Origin: Clostridiales bacterium VE202-21
Lineage (GTDB): Bacteria; Bacillota; Clostridia; Lachnospirales; Lachnospiraceae
Length of the DNA: 64,000 nt
Assembly (NCBI GenBank): GCA_000509105.1
Contig: BAIF02000087.1
Location: 1 to 64,000, forward strand
Reading direction: 5' to 3'
Shown here: one piece after another, positions 31,453-41,712 of the stretch
Position numbering within the stretch: position 1 is the first letter of the stretch
Layout of the letters: each line of letters begins with the position of its first letter
Program-made: the position numbers and the translations under genes
Notes under the pieces: model-generated
The model's input: the letters and a program-made list of their open reading frames with translations, nothing else
What the model was told of the DNA's origin: nothing
Databases searched by the model: none

Positions 31453-32196
31453 TTATTTTCGGAAAATACTGGGGCTGGTTCCAGTGACTTTGTGAAAGAC
31501 GCGGCTAAAATGAAATTGGTCTGTGTATCCTACGCGCTCACTTATTTCTTTGATGGTAAGTTCTGTATTACGCAATAGGTGCTTTGCATGAAAAATCCGA
31601 ATATCTGTTAAATACTTTAAGGGAGTGTCTCCGTGGTATTTTCGAAAGATTTTGGTAAGATAAGCAGAACTGATTCCGTACTTCTGAGCCAAAATGCCTA
31701 AATCTATATCATCCATATAGTGTTCACGGAAATATAAGCATATATGTTCAGCGAGCTGCTCTCCATGCTGATAATTGGAAGTCAAATCTTCCTTAAGTTC
31801 ATAGGTATGGCAGAGCTTTATTTTGATTTTTGACAGACAGTCATCTAATTTATCCTGCTCGACAGGTTTTAGCAAATAATCAGATACATTATATTTTAAG
31901 GCTTCCTGCGCATATCCAAACTCAGCATAGCCAGAGAGAATTACAGTCTGGATATGAGGATATTTAGCATGTACATGTTTAATAAGTTCCAGTCCGTTCA
32001 TAGCAGGCATGAGCAGGTCTGTGATGATAACGTGGGGATCACAGGTTTCTATAGCTCTTAACGCATCTAATCCATTTTCTTTCTGGGATACTACATGGTA
32101 TCCCAGGTTCAGTTGTTCTATATGCCTTGAGAGGCTCCGCATCAACAAGGCTTCATCTTCTACCAGCATAATATTAAAGCTTGAGAGCTTCTTCAT
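31453..32196 (-). CDS. YesN-type response regulator with AraC DNA-binding domain
   Basis: 247 residues. Receiver with D60 in VIITDLLMP, VEDE near residue 12 and K in DYLLKPVE. C-terminal AraC-type tandem helix-turn-helix (LGILAQKYGISSAYLTKIFRKYHG and IKEISERVGYTDQFHFSRVFHKVTGTSP). It overlaps the end of the kinase gene by 23 bases. Typical YesN proteins switch on neighbouring sugar ABC transporter and glycosidase genes, here those at 34145-41696. It is shorter than many YesN proteins because the middle linker is brief. Confidence 0.92.
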   Translation of the reverse strand: MKKLSSFNIMLVEDEALLMRSLSRHIEQLNLGYHVVSQKENGLDALRAIETCDPHVIITDLLMPAMNGLELIKHVHAKYPHIQTVILSGYAEFGYAQEALKYNVSDYLLKPVEQDKLDDCLSKIKIKLCHTYELKEDLTSNYQHGEQLAEHICLYFREHYMDDIDLGILAQKYGISSAYLTKIFRKYHGDTPLKYLTDIRIFHAKHLLRNTELTIKEISERVGYTDQFHFSRVFHKVTGTSPSIFRK

Positions 32197-33982
32197 TGGT
32201 TTTTCCTCCTATCGTTACAAAAGCACCGCCGCTTTTTTGGTTGCCAAGTTCAAAGATAAAGACTGCATGGTAAATTAGATAAAAACGTATATAAATGTTT
32301 AATAGCCCCATTCCGTTTAGTTCCAGACATGGTAAAAGTCCATTTTTATTTATTTCATCTATTTGCTTATGCAAGGTCTTTATAACATCTTCCTGGAATC
32401 CTGGCCCATTGTCCCGGACACATACATACCACTGGTTCTTGTCTCTGCGTCCTTCAATTGAAATGTGCCAGGGAGGAGTAGTTTTGGTAGTAAATTTAAC
32501 GGCATTTTCTACAAGAAGCTGTGTACAGAGTTTCGGAATAGGCAATTCTAACATTTCATCATCCACGTCAATTGTATAAGATAATGCATTTTCATATCTT
32601 AATTGCAGGCATTGAAGATAGTGAGTACAATGTTCCAGTTCCTCTTCCAAAGATGTGACTTGCTTTTTATTAGAGGATATATATCGCAATATTTCAGTGA
32701 TATTATTACACATGACACTGATTTCTTCGTTCATACCTTCTTCCGCCATAGCATTGATTGTAGATAAAGAATTATAGAGAAAATGAGGATTCATTTGTGA
32801 CTGTAAGGCAAGCATTTGTGACTGCACTTCTTGTTCCTTTAAAAGCAGCATGGAATCAATCGTTTCTTTTTGTCTTTTTTGGAAGTGCTTCAATGAATCT
32901 TTCAAGGCATCTATTTCCAGAACTCCGGAGTTTTCCAGTGGAAGTTCAATTTGTTGATTGATTCCCTCGGAATTTGTAAGGTAATGATACATTTCCGTCA
33001 ATGGCGCGCTGAGACGTCTGGATAGGGCAAGTGCTATCTTATAGCAGAAAAGCGTAGCAGCCAAAAGCAACAGCATTACCGTGGCTAAAGAAGTGTATAT
33101 AGGGGCAAACAGTTCATTTTTCTGGATGGCGGCAACTACAGTGAAATCCATTTCTTCCATATTGGAAAAGCACATTAATTCATTCTTGCCATTGATGCTT
33201 TCTTCTATTACATTGGAGTCTGTTGTCTGAAATTTGAAGTAAGGAAAAGGTTGAGTCGATTCCTGTACAATAGGAAATAAAAGATTTCCATCAGAGTCGT
33301 ATATCATAATTTTAATATTGTAGCTGCTTTCTAAATGATATGCACGCTCAAATAGAGTGTCATAATATTGTGCTACTTCAATAATCCCCTGTGGCTGGTG
33401 ATAATTATCGAAATAAAGGCGGTAAAGGGAAAGATAGTAGCGATCTAAATTTGTGCCTGCACTTTTGGAAAGCAAGGCATTTTTTGCTGCAGTAGGAATA
33501 TAGCGGGAACCGCCTGCTTCTATGGTAGGCAGATACCATTCTTGCAGGCTGGCATTAATATCTTGATAGCCGATAAAATTTCCGGTACCATAGCACCCAC
33601 CGTTTAAGCTGTACAAGTTAATCTGGCGAATATCGCTGTAGACTCCTCGGATAGAGGTGAGATAGCCTGAAAGTGTGGACTCATATTGTTTGTTTTGATA
33701 GGAGGAGTGACTGGTGGTATCGGAATACTCTCCAAATGTATTTTTTATCAAGTTGGAATAAAGGATATTGATACACACGGTATCTAATTGGTGTAGCTGT
33801 AAATCAATATCCTTAGAGACGGCGGAGCAGGTTTGCTGCAGACTGTCAATCACATTGTTTTTCATATTATTGTAAAGCGCAACGGAAAAAATGGCAGTAG
33901 TGCAGATTAGGATAATAAGCATGGTAGAAAGGATATTGGAAAATAAAATTTTTTGAATACCCTTTTTATTATAATATTTCAA
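32174..33982 (-). CDS. YesM-type sensor histidine kinase
   Basis: 602 residues from a TTG start with GGATGG/AAGGA ahead; the frame has an earlier ATG at 34036 but no ribosome site there. Membrane segment near residues 12-35, an outside sensing domain of about 250 residues, second membrane segment near 300, HAMP-like linker, then His_kinase-type core with the histidine in QSQMNPHFLYNSLSTIN and ATP-site motifs VRDNGPGFQ and GMGLLNIYIRF. The outside domain probably senses a sugar or a binding-protein complex. It lies divergent from the ABC genes. Confidence 0.9.
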   Translation of the reverse strand: MKYYNKKGIQKILFSNILSTMLIILICTTAIFSVALYNNMKNNVIDSLQQTCSAVSKDIDLQLHQLDTVCINILYSNLIKNTFGEYSDTTSHSSYQNKQYESTLSGYLTSIRGVYSDIRQINLYSLNGGCYGTGNFIGYQDINASLQEWYLPTIEAGGSRYIPTAAKNALLSKSAGTNLDRYYLSLYRLYFDNYHQPQGIIEVAQYYDTLFERAYHLESSYNIKIMIYDSDGNLLFPIVQESTQPFPYFKFQTTDSNVIEESINGKNELMCFSNMEEMDFTVVAAIQKNELFAPIYTSLATVMLLLLAATLFCYKIALALSRRLSAPLTEMYHYLTNSEGINQQIELPLENSGVLEIDALKDSLKHFQKRQKETIDSMLLLKEQEVQSQMLALQSQMNPHFLYNSLSTINAMAEEGMNEEISVMCNNITEILRYISSNKKQVTSLEEELEHCTHYLQCLQLRYENALSYTIDVDDEMLELPIPKLCTQLLVENAVKFTTKTTPPWHISIEGRRDKNQWYVCVRDNGPGFQEDVIKTLHKQIDEINKNGLLPCLELNGMGLLNIYIRFYLIYHAVFIFELGNQKSGGAFVTIGGKTNEEALKL

Positions 33983-34013
33983 TATCCATCCTTCTTTCTC
34001 TAAGTTTTTGATA

Positions 34014-34113
34014 ATTATAGCATAATGCATAAACAAAATCTATGAATGGTTAAAAAATGGCATAAAGTAACGGGAAATATACATGTAAAAAAGGGGGGAG
34101 TATGTAATATAAT
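34014..34113. promoter_or_regulatory. Divergent promoter region of the YesMN and ABC/GH31 operons
   Basis: On the minus strand an extended -10, TGC-TATAAT, lies at 34014-34022 for the kinase. On the plus strand TATAAT at 34108-34113 lies 31 bases before the permease GTG with no good -35, as expected for an activator-dependent promoter. Confidence 0.5.
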
Positions 34114-34144
34114 CCAAATAAATAAGAAAAAGGAGGGGTGCGTT

Positions 34145-35020
34145 GTGAAAAGCAACAAGATTTACCCATGGTATTTTGCAGCGGGGGCATTGCTGATATA
34201 TAGTATTCTGTATGTCTTCCCCAGTTTGCTTGGAATTGGCTATTCCTTTACTGATTGGTCTGCGTATTCAGAAAAAGTTAACTTTGTAGGGCTGGATAAT
34301 TTCAAAAACATCTTTAATGTGAACGAAAATTATATGGGGTATATTGGCAATACCCTGCTGTTTACGGCTGTTACTACAGTGATAAAAACAGTATTAGCCC
34401 TGCTGCTGGCAGTAATACTCAGTAAAGGGGTCAAAGCTATTAATTTTCATAGAAGTATTATGTATATGCCGGCAGTATTGTCTATATTGATTATCGGTCT
34501 GGTGTTTACCTCCATATTAAATCCTAAAACGGGTGTATTGAATGAAATGCTCAGGATGATTGGGTTAGAGAGTATGACTCAGAAATGGCTGACAGATCCT
34601 AAAATTGCATTTTGGTCAGTTATGGGGGTGGATATATGGCGCGGGACCGGATATATTATGACGATTTTAATTGCAGGGATCCTGGCTATACCAGAGTCTT
34701 ATTATGAAGCGGCTGGTGTGGATGGAGCAGGAAGCTTCAGTAAGTTTAAAAATGTTACATTACCCTTATTAAGACCTACTCTGGCGGTTACGATTGTCCT
34801 GAATGTGTTGTACGGATTAAAAGTATTTGATATGGTATACGCACTTACCAACGGGGGGCCCGGACATAGAACAGAGGTGATGTATACAGCAGTGTTTAAA
34901 CAATTTTCCCAGGGAATGTATGCGGTAGGTACTACTATAAGTTCTCTTATGTTTATATTCATGGTTTGCATCGGAGTGTTTTTAATTCAGTTTCTTACAC
35001 GAGAGGAGGTGCATGAATAG
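34145..35020 (+). CDS. Carbohydrate ABC transporter permease, LacF/MalF type
   Basis: 291 residues with six helices. The EAA loop is present as ESYYEAAGVDGAGSFSKFKNVTLPLLRPT. N-terminal YPWYFAAGALLIYSILYVFPSLLGIGYSFTDW is typical of CUT1-class permeases for oligosaccharides. GTG start at 34145 after AAGGAGG. First gene of the operon. No ATPase is encoded nearby, so it must use a shared MsmX-like ATPase from elsewhere, as many CUT1 systems do. Confidence 0.92.
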   Translation: MKSNKIYPWYFAAGALLIYSILYVFPSLLGIGYSFTDWSAYSEKVNFVGLDNFKNIFNVNENYMGYIGNTLLFTAVTTVIKTVLALLLAVILSKGVKAINFHRSIMYMPAVLSILIIGLVFTSILNPKTGVLNEMLRMIGLESMTQKWLTDPKIAFWSVMGVDIWRGTGYIMTILIAGILAIPESYYEAAGVDGAGSFSKFKNVTLPLLRPTLAVTIVLNVLYGLKVFDMVYALTNGGPGHRTEVMYTAVFKQFSQGMYAVGTTISSLMFIFMVCIGVFLIQFLTREEVHE

Positions 35021-35850
35021 TGGGGGCAAAAAGCAAAAAGAGATTAAAGAGCGTAATGCAAAATCTGATTGCCTGGCTGGTTTCTCTTACGATGATAATA
35101 CCGTTGCTGTTGATTTTAGTCAATGCATTTAAACCGGTCGAGGAAACATATACTCTTTCTCTGCAGCTGCCAAAGAATTGGACAGTCGAGCATTTTGCAG
35201 TTGTAATTAAGCAGGGAAAACTTCTGGAAAGCTTTTTTAATAGCTTGCTTTATGCAGGTGCAGCCATGTTGATTACAATATTTCTGGGAAGTATGGCAGC
35301 CTATTTCTTCGCAAGGAGAAAAGGAAGGAAAAATAGGATTGTATACTTTTATTTAGTACTTGGGATTGTAATACCTATAAATTATGTGGCATTGATGAAG
35401 GTTATGCAGATGGTGCAGATGAATAACACTGCCCTGGGTATAATTCTTTTATATACAGCTACACAGCTTCCCTTTACTGTGTTTCTTTTATATGGATTTG
35501 TCTGCAAGATACCTGTCGATTTAGATGAGGCGGCAGTGATTGACGGGTGCGGCCCCATAAGGCTTTTCATAAGTATCATTATGCCAATGCTAAAGCCAGG
35601 TATGGTGACTGCAGGTGTCTTATGTTTCTTAAATGATTGGAATGAGTTTATTATGCCATTGTATTTCTTAAATTCCTCGGAGAAATGGCCAATGACACTG
35701 GCCGTCTATAATTTCTTCGGGCAGTTTGAGAAAAGCTGGAATTTAATATGTGCCGATATATTACTCACATGCCTGCCTGTTATTATTATGTATTTGTTAT
35801 GCCAACGGTATATTGTGGGGGGACAAACTGCCGGAGCGGTAAAGGGCTAA
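35020..35850 (+). CDS. Carbohydrate ABC transporter permease, LacG/MalG type
   Basis: 276 residues, six helices, EAA loop PVDLDEAAVIDGCGPIRLFISIIMPMLKP. It starts at a GTG that shares one base with the previous stop (TAGTG), with GAGAGGAGG 10 bases ahead. It pairs with the upstream permease to form the membrane channel of a CUT1 importer. EETYTLSLQLPKNWT after the first helix is usual for this class. Confidence 0.92.
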   Translation: MGAKSKKRLKSVMQNLIAWLVSLTMIIPLLLILVNAFKPVEETYTLSLQLPKNWTVEHFAVVIKQGKLLESFFNSLLYAGAAMLITIFLGSMAAYFFARRKGRKNRIVYFYLVLGIVIPINYVALMKVMQMVQMNNTALGIILLYTATQLPFTVFLLYGFVCKIPVDLDEAAVIDGCGPIRLFISIIMPMLKPGMVTAGVLCFLNDWNEFIMPLYFLNSSEKWPMTLAVYNFFGQFEKSWNLICADILLTCLPVIIMYLLCQRYIVGGQTAGAVKG

Positions 35851-35892
35851 GAATGTCGGGAAACAGAATTGTTGTGAAAGAGAGGAAAGGGT

Positions 35893-38334
35893 ATGGAAAT
35901 CAGGAAATTCCAAAAGAAAGGAAAAGAAATATTAATTCAAACAAATCAGGGAAATTTATTTTTGCAGGGTATAAAAGAAAATATTATACGCTGTGTATTT
36001 CACAAAAAGGCAGAGATGAATCAAGAATCACCTTTGGATATAGAAGCGCATGCAGAGGCTGATATAGACGTCAGAAACCATCTGAAGGAAATAGAGATAT
36101 GCACAGAAAGGTTGAAAGTTAGTATAGAAAAGGACACGGGAAAATTCAGATGGATAGATAGAAAAACAGGTTGTCTGCTGCTGGCGGAAAAGGAAAAAGA
36201 ACTACAGGAAAAAGTGTTTGAGGAATATGGGATTTTAGGGGACCAACCTGATATAGAGCGTATATATACGGTGGATGGAGAACGTAATATGGTGAAGAAC
36301 CTGCGGCCCTTAAAAAAACAGGAAGGGTATTCTGGAAAATTACATTTTCAATTTAAGAAAACAGAACGTATTCATGGTTTAGGACAGGGGGAGGAGGGGA
36401 TTTTTAACTACAGAGGAAACACCCAGTATCTTTATCAGCATAATATGCGGATACCTGTGCCATTCTTCATTTCTGACCAAGGCTATGGTGTATTAGTGGA
36501 TTGTGGTTCCCTGATGATTTGGAATGATGATGCGCGCGGCAGTTACCTAATGTTGGATGCAATAGAGCAGCTGGATTACTACTTGATCTCAGGAAAGAAT
36601 CTGGATGAAATTATTGATGGATACCGGTTTTTGACAGGAAAGGCAGCAATGCTTCCAAAGTGGGCATTTGGCTATTTACAGTCCAAGGAATCCTATCATA
36701 ACCAGGAAGAGTTGGTTCAGACAGTTGCCGAGTACCGGAAAAGGAATATTCCACTGGATGGAATTATTCAAGATTGGAATACCTGGGAGAAGGATGCGTG
36801 GGGTGAAAAGATTCTGGACAAAAAGAGATATCCGGATTTTGCAGAGGCTGTAAAGCAGATACATGAGATGCATGCGAAGGTTATGATTTCTATTTGGCCA
36901 AATATGAATTTGGGAACGAAGAATAACCAGGAATTTTTGGAGAAAAAACAGCTCTTATATGATTTTTCTACATACAATGCGTTTTCTGAGGAAGCCAGAC
37001 GGACTTATTGGAGTCAAGTGAAAAGAGAATTGTACTCTGCAGGCATAGATGGCTGGTGGTGCGATTCCACAGAACCTTATTCTGCTCCGGATTGGGATGG
37101 AGGCTGTCTCAGGGAACCGTGGGAAAGATATCAGCTTGTCGGGGAGGAGCATAAAAAGTACTTGGGAGCGGAAAGGGCAAATCTTTTTGCAGTGGCACAT
37201 GCAAAAGGAGTTTTTGAAAATCAGAGATTAGAAACGGAAGAAAGGAGAGTAGTGAATCTGACCCGCTCCGGATATGCGGGTTCTCAGAAATATGGTACAG
37301 TTCTTTGGTCCGGGGATATTTGTGCCACCTGGGATACGTTGGAAAAGCAGATAAAAGAAGGGCTCAATATGTGTATGAGCGGTATCCCTTATTGGACATT
37401 AGACATTGGTGGTTTTTTTGTGGTGAAAGAGAACTGGGAAAAAAGGGGATGCAATCGTCAGAGTGATCCGCTGCCAAAGTGGTTCTGGCAGGGGGGATAT
37501 GAAGAAGGGGTGTCTGACGCAGGGTATCGGGAGTTATATGTTCGCTGGCTGCAATATGGAACATTTCTTCCTGTATTTCGGTCTCATGGAACAGATACAC
37601 CTCGGGAAATCTGGAATTTTGGAGAGAAAGGGGAAATTTTCTATGATGCAATTGCAAAAAGCATTGAACTGAGATATCGGCTGCTTCCGTATATTTATTC
37701 TATGGCAGGAAAAGTATACAGCAGGAATCAGACCATGATGCGCAGCCTGCTTTTTGATTTCTATGAAGATGAAAAAGCAAGGGATATAGAAACGGAATTC
37801 ATGTTTGGGGAAAGCATTCTGGTGTGCCCCATTACAAAACCTATGTATTATGAAAAAGAAGGGAAAAGAATTAACAGATGTAAAAGTTGGAGCTGCTATT
37901 TGCCTGGCGGGAGTGAATGGTATGAATTTGATGGAAATGAGAGATATCCGGGAGGAACGATGGTGAATGTGGAATCAGGAATAGATAAAATTCCATTGTT
38001 TGTACGGGCCGGGTCCGTTCTGCCCATGGAAAAGAAAATGATGTATACAGGTCAGAAAATTTTTACCCCACTACAACTTTATATTTATCCTGGAAAAGAT
38101 GCAGTTTATGAATATTATGAGGATGAAGGGGATGGATATGGTTATGAAAAAGGAATTTATAATATAATAACCATGGAATGGAAGGATTTTGAACATAGTT
38201 TGACTATAGGGACAGCAGAGTATACATTTGCTCAGGGAATTATAGGACGCAGTATAGAAATTATCCTGGGGGAACAGAGAAAACAAATTACCTATAGGGG
38301 GGAGAAGGTCACCGTTACACTTTCGGAGGTATAA
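35893..38334 (+). CDS. Glycoside hydrolase family 31 (alpha-glucosidase/alpha-xylosidase type)
   Basis: 813 residues, no signal peptide, so cytoplasmic. Family marks: RIHGLGQGEEG, WNDDARGSYL, WAFGYLQSKESYHNQEEL, QDWNTWEKDAWG, then GWWCDSTEPY with the nucleophile aspartate, VLWSGDICATWDTLEKQ with the acid/base aspartate, and FRSHGTDTPREIW. It removes alpha-linked glucose or xylose from an imported oligosaccharide. WCDSTEP rather than WLDATEP and the substrate-loop wording do not settle which linkage. AGAGGAAAGG precedes the start. Confidence 0.92.
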   Translation: MEIRKFQKKGKEILIQTNQGNLFLQGIKENIIRCVFHKKAEMNQESPLDIEAHAEADIDVRNHLKEIEICTERLKVSIEKDTGKFRWIDRKTGCLLLAEKEKELQEKVFEEYGILGDQPDIERIYTVDGERNMVKNLRPLKKQEGYSGKLHFQFKKTERIHGLGQGEEGIFNYRGNTQYLYQHNMRIPVPFFISDQGYGVLVDCGSLMIWNDDARGSYLMLDAIEQLDYYLISGKNLDEIIDGYRFLTGKAAMLPKWAFGYLQSKESYHNQEELVQTVAEYRKRNIPLDGIIQDWNTWEKDAWGEKILDKKRYPDFAEAVKQIHEMHAKVMISIWPNMNLGTKNNQEFLEKKQLLYDFSTYNAFSEEARRTYWSQVKRELYSAGIDGWWCDSTEPYSAPDWDGGCLREPWERYQLVGEEHKKYLGAERANLFAVAHAKGVFENQRLETEERRVVNLTRSGYAGSQKYGTVLWSGDICATWDTLEKQIKEGLNMCMSGIPYWTLDIGGFFVVKENWEKRGCNRQSDPLPKWFWQGGYEEGVSDAGYRELYVRWLQYGTFLPVFRSHGTDTPREIWNFGEKGEIFYDAIAKSIELRYRLLPYIYSMAGKVYSRNQTMMRSLLFDFYEDEKARDIETEFMFGESILVCPITKPMYYEKEGKRINRCKSWSCYLPGGSEWYEFDGNERYPGGTMVNVESGIDKIPLFVRAGSVLPMEKKMMYTGQKIFTPLQLYIYPGKDAVYEYYEDEGDGYGYEKGIYNIITMEWKDFEHSLTIGTAEYTFAQGIIGRSIEIILGEQRKQITYRGEKVTVTLSEV

Positions 38335-38335
38335 A

Positions 38336-39525
38336 ATGAAGTATAAAAAGAATTGGGAAGAAACAAAAGAAAAATGGGCAGGGTATTGGAAACAAAAGAA
38401 TCAGGGACGTCCATTAATGAACGTCATTGTAAGACGTCCGGAGATAGAAGAATTTTCAGGAAAAAGGCCGGTACAGGGAACTATTAAGGATGTTCACTGT
38501 CAGGGAAAGTATTATAATCTTCCGGAGCATTTAAAATATACAGACATGAATGATAAATACTTGACAGCAGAAAGAATGGTAGAGAGATATCGGCAATTTT
38601 GTGACACTCATGCATTTTTAGGTGAAAGTTTTCCTAATCTTGATGTGGATTTTGGGCCAGGAGCAATGGCCTCTTATTTAGGGGCGGAGATTTGTTTTCA
38701 GGAAGATACAGTATGGTATAAATCTTGCATTGAAGAATGGGAAGATGCAGACGATTTTCTGTTTCGGCCAAATAGTAAATGGTTCCGTCAGCATTTAAAT
38801 TTGGTAAAACAATGTAAGGAACTTGCAAATGGAGATTTTTTAATTCCAATGCCGGATATAATGGAAAATATTGATGTAATTGCATCTCTGCGGGGCGCAC
38901 AAAATACACTTTTTGATTTAGTTGATGAACCTGAGCTTATTAAAAATCGAATCACCCAAATTACTAATATCTATTATGATTATTTTAATCAGTTTTATGA
39001 GGAAATAAAAGAAGAGGAAGGAGGCAATGCTTACGCAGTATTTCAAATTTGGGGACCGGGCAGGACTGTAAAACTGCAGTGTGATTTTAGGCTATGTTGT
39101 CACCGGATAATTTTCGTGAATTTATTCAGGAATCCCTGCGCGTACAGGCTCAAAAGGCGGATTGTGTGTTGTATCATTTAGATGGATCAGATGCAATCAG
39201 ACATCTGGATTCGTTGATGGAAATTGAAGAAATTGATGCTTTACAGTGGAGCAGCGGGGATACCGCTCCAGATGGTACAATGGAGGAGTGGGACGAGATT
39301 TATGACAAAGTGAGAAAAGCCGGAAAGAGTTTGTGGATAAAGGTCTACACAGGTGAATTTGAAGACTGGATAAAAAATGCGGAAAGGATCGTAAAAAAGT
39401 ATGGATCGGCCGGGCTGTTTTTCGATTTCCCGGAAATGTCCATGGAGCAGGGTAAGACACTTTTGTCTTATGCAGAAAGCAACTGGAGTAACATAGCAGG
39501 AACATTTGATATAGAAGTTAAATAA
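38336..39525 (+). pseudogene. Uroporphyrinogen decarboxylase-like (UroD/MtaA fold) protein, frameshifted
   Basis: Starts one base after the GH31 stop. The first ~252 codons (through IWGPGRTVKLQCDF) and the second frame from GCT-ATG at 39091 (AMLSPDNFREFIQESLR onward to FDIEVK) are one protein of about 396 residues interrupted by loss of one base between 39090 and 39091. The uninterrupted frame 1 would end at 39181 in meaningless sequence. Histidine and aspartate in LYHLDGSDAIRHLD and DIEVK at the end fit the family of UroD-like proteins that sit beside sugar transporters in clostridia. Their role is not known to me. It may be a true pseudogene or an assembly error. Confidence 0.8.
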
Positions 39526-39558
39526 AGGTATTTTAGAAAAAACAGGAGGAATTAAGTT

Positions 39559-40911
39559 ATGGGAAAACGAATGATGAGTGTATTATTAGTACTGGCCATA
39601 TTAGCAGGCTGTCTGGTTGGATGTGGGAACAGCGGGGAAGCTGAAAGCAACAAAAAAGAGAATGAAAACAGTGTGACAGAACAGGAAAAAGCATCTTCCG
39701 ATGTTACCCTTACGATTATGGCCAGTCAGGACTGGGTTTATGATGCGGAAAAAGAGCTGGGGCGTAAATTTGAAGAAGAGACAGGGATTAAGGTGGACTA
39801 TCAGATTGTTCCTTATGATCAATATTTCAGTCTTTTAATGACAAAACTTAACAGTGGGGAAGGACCTGATATTTTTGGCGGACAATCTGGAACGTTTGAT
39901 CTCGTATCACAGTACAATATAGAGAAAAATGCAGTGGAACTGACAGATGAACCATGGGTTGCAGCATACGATAAATTTGCAAAAGAACAGACTTCTGTTG
40001 GAGACAAGCTATATGGCGCAACGTATACAGATGTCAGTGTGGATTTTTATGTTGTATATAATAAAAAGATATATGAAAAATATAATCTTACAGAACCAAA
40101 CACTTTTGCTGAATTTGAGACCAACTGTCAGGTTCTTATGGATAATGGAGTGCTGCCATTTTTTGAGCCCTGTGGAGATGGCTGGCATCATGTTATGTGG
40201 TTCTGCGAGATAGGCGGAAAATATGAAGATATCTATCCAGATATTGTTAACCAGTTGAATGAAAACCAAACTACGTTTGCTGAAATTCCTGAATTTAAGC
40301 TTGTTTTGGAACAGGTAAAGGGCCTCGCGGATAAAGGATATTTTGGAGATAATTATCTTTCAGATGAGTATACAGATTTGCCGTCGGCATTGGGAAGCGG
40401 TGAATTTGCAATGACAATGTGCAAGCCGGGAACGGTGGCTGAAATCGTAGCAGCGTCTAATGGGACATATACGGAAGAGGATTTTGGCTTTTTCTTGATA
40501 CCTACTTTGGATAACGATGTACTGAATATGCATCCGTGCGGACCATCCAGATTTATTTATTCAGGATCCAAACATATAGAAGAGGCGAAACAGTACTTGG
40601 AGTATATCACACAAAAAGAAAGTATACAGTATATGATAGATAATGAAGGGAAAATTGAAAACCTTCCTTACGAAGTGGGACAGACACCATCTTATAGTCA
40701 GTATACGCAGGATTTCTTAGATTCTTTCGAAAAAGCTGGAACAGTATTTCAAGATTCGATTAAGTATTTAAATCCACAGTGGACGGAATTGGGACAGGAT
40801 ATGGTTTCTATGTTTATTGATGATATGACACCCCAGCAGGTACTGGAGCGGATTGATGCAAGACGGGAAACTCAGGCAAAGGCGGCAAAGGACGAAAATT
40901 GGAATAAATAG
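39559..40911 (+). CDS. Sugar ABC transporter substrate-binding lipoprotein
   Basis: 450 residues. Signal peptide with lipobox candidates LAGC (C18) and LVGC (C22), then an acidic/lysine-rich linker. The body is a family 1 solute-binding protein (VTLTIMASQDWVYDAEKELGRKFEEETGIKVDYQ). Anchored outside the membrane, it delivers the oligosaccharide to the permeases at 34145-35850. AACAGGAGGA precedes the ATG. The binding protein is usually the first gene of such operons, so its placement after the hydrolase is a mild oddity. Confidence 0.92.
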   Translation: MGKRMMSVLLVLAILAGCLVGCGNSGEAESNKKENENSVTEQEKASSDVTLTIMASQDWVYDAEKELGRKFEEETGIKVDYQIVPYDQYFSLLMTKLNSGEGPDIFGGQSGTFDLVSQYNIEKNAVELTDEPWVAAYDKFAKEQTSVGDKLYGATYTDVSVDFYVVYNKKIYEKYNLTEPNTFAEFETNCQVLMDNGVLPFFEPCGDGWHHVMWFCEIGGKYEDIYPDIVNQLNENQTTFAEIPEFKLVLEQVKGLADKGYFGDNYLSDEYTDLPSALGSGEFAMTMCKPGTVAEIVAASNGTYTEEDFGFFLIPTLDNDVLNMHPCGPSRFIYSGSKHIEEAKQYLEYITQKESIQYMIDNEGKIENLPYEVGQTPSYSQYTQDFLDSFEKAGTVFQDSIKYLNPQWTELGQDMVSMFIDDMTPQQVLERIDARRETQAKAAKDENWNK

Positions 40912-40928
40912 TGAGGAGGGGAAAACAA

Positions 40929-41696
40929 GTGGAAACAAAAATTTCATTTTGCCTTGAAGGAAAAACTGCGGTTGTAACGGGCGGTAGTCAGGGAATAGGA
41001 AAGATAGTAGCGGGATATCTTGCCCATCAGGGAGCAGATATTGTAATAGTGGATATCCAGGATGCAAAACAAGAGGCAAGAAAGATAGCTTCTGAGTATC
41101 CGGTGAAAGCAATTGCTCTTAAATGTGATGTTTCAGATTCAAAGCAGGTAAAAGAGGTTATGAATGAAGCCGCAAAAGAGATGGGAAGTTTGGACATTTT
41201 GTTTAATAATGCAGGTATTTGTTTACATAAGAGTGCTTTAGAAGTTACACCAGCGGAGTGGGAAAAAGTAATAAATGTAAATTTAAATGGAATTTTTTAT
41301 ATGGCGAGAGAATTTGCAAAACAGTTAATACTTAAAGGGAAGAAGGGGTCTATTATTAATACGGCTTCTATGTCTGGAGTCATTGTCAATGTTCCACAGC
41401 TGCAATCTTCCTATAATGCATCAAAGGCAGCGGTTATGCATTTGACGAAATCCCTGGCGGTAGAATGGGCTGATAAGGGGATAAGAGTAAATGCAATTAG
41501 TCCCGGATATATTCGTACGGAGATGACGGAGAGTGTGCGTGAAGACTGGAAAAAGCTCTGGGAAGGAATGATACCATTTGGCAGAATGGGAACACCCGAA
41601 GAACTTGCGGGAGCGGTAATCTATCTTGCGTCAGATATGTCCAGCTACACATCTGGTTTGAATATGGTGATAGATGGGGCATTTACCTGCATCTGA
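40929..41696 (+). CDS. Short-chain dehydrogenase/reductase (SDR)
   Basis: 255 residues. TGGSQGIGK cofactor motif near residue 18, NNAG near 90, catalytic serine in TASMSG, YNASKAA (Tyr-x3-Lys), and ISPGYIRTEM. Classical SDR acting on a sugar or sugar-derived ketone with NAD(P), substrate unknown. GTG start at 40929 after GAGGAGGGG. It is the last gene of the GH31 operon and suggests the released sugar is oxidised or reduced. Confidence 0.9.
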   Translation: METKISFCLEGKTAVVTGGSQGIGKIVAGYLAHQGADIVIVDIQDAKQEARKIASEYPVKAIALKCDVSDSKQVKEVMNEAAKEMGSLDILFNNAGICLHKSALEVTPAEWEKVINVNLNGIFYMAREFAKQLILKGKKGSIINTASMSGVIVNVPQLQSSYNASKAAVMHLTKSLAVEWADKGIRVNAISPGYIRTEMTESVREDWKKLWEGMIPFGRMGTPEELAGAVIYLASDMSSYTSGLNMVIDGAFTCI

Positions 41697-41712
41697 GATA
41701 TCTGTTTTAAGG

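Noticed and set aside
39080..39100. Programmed ribosomal frameshift in the UroD-like gene
   Set aside because: The site reads GAT TTT AGG with no canonical slippery heptamer and no obvious downstream stimulator. A single-base deletion is simpler.
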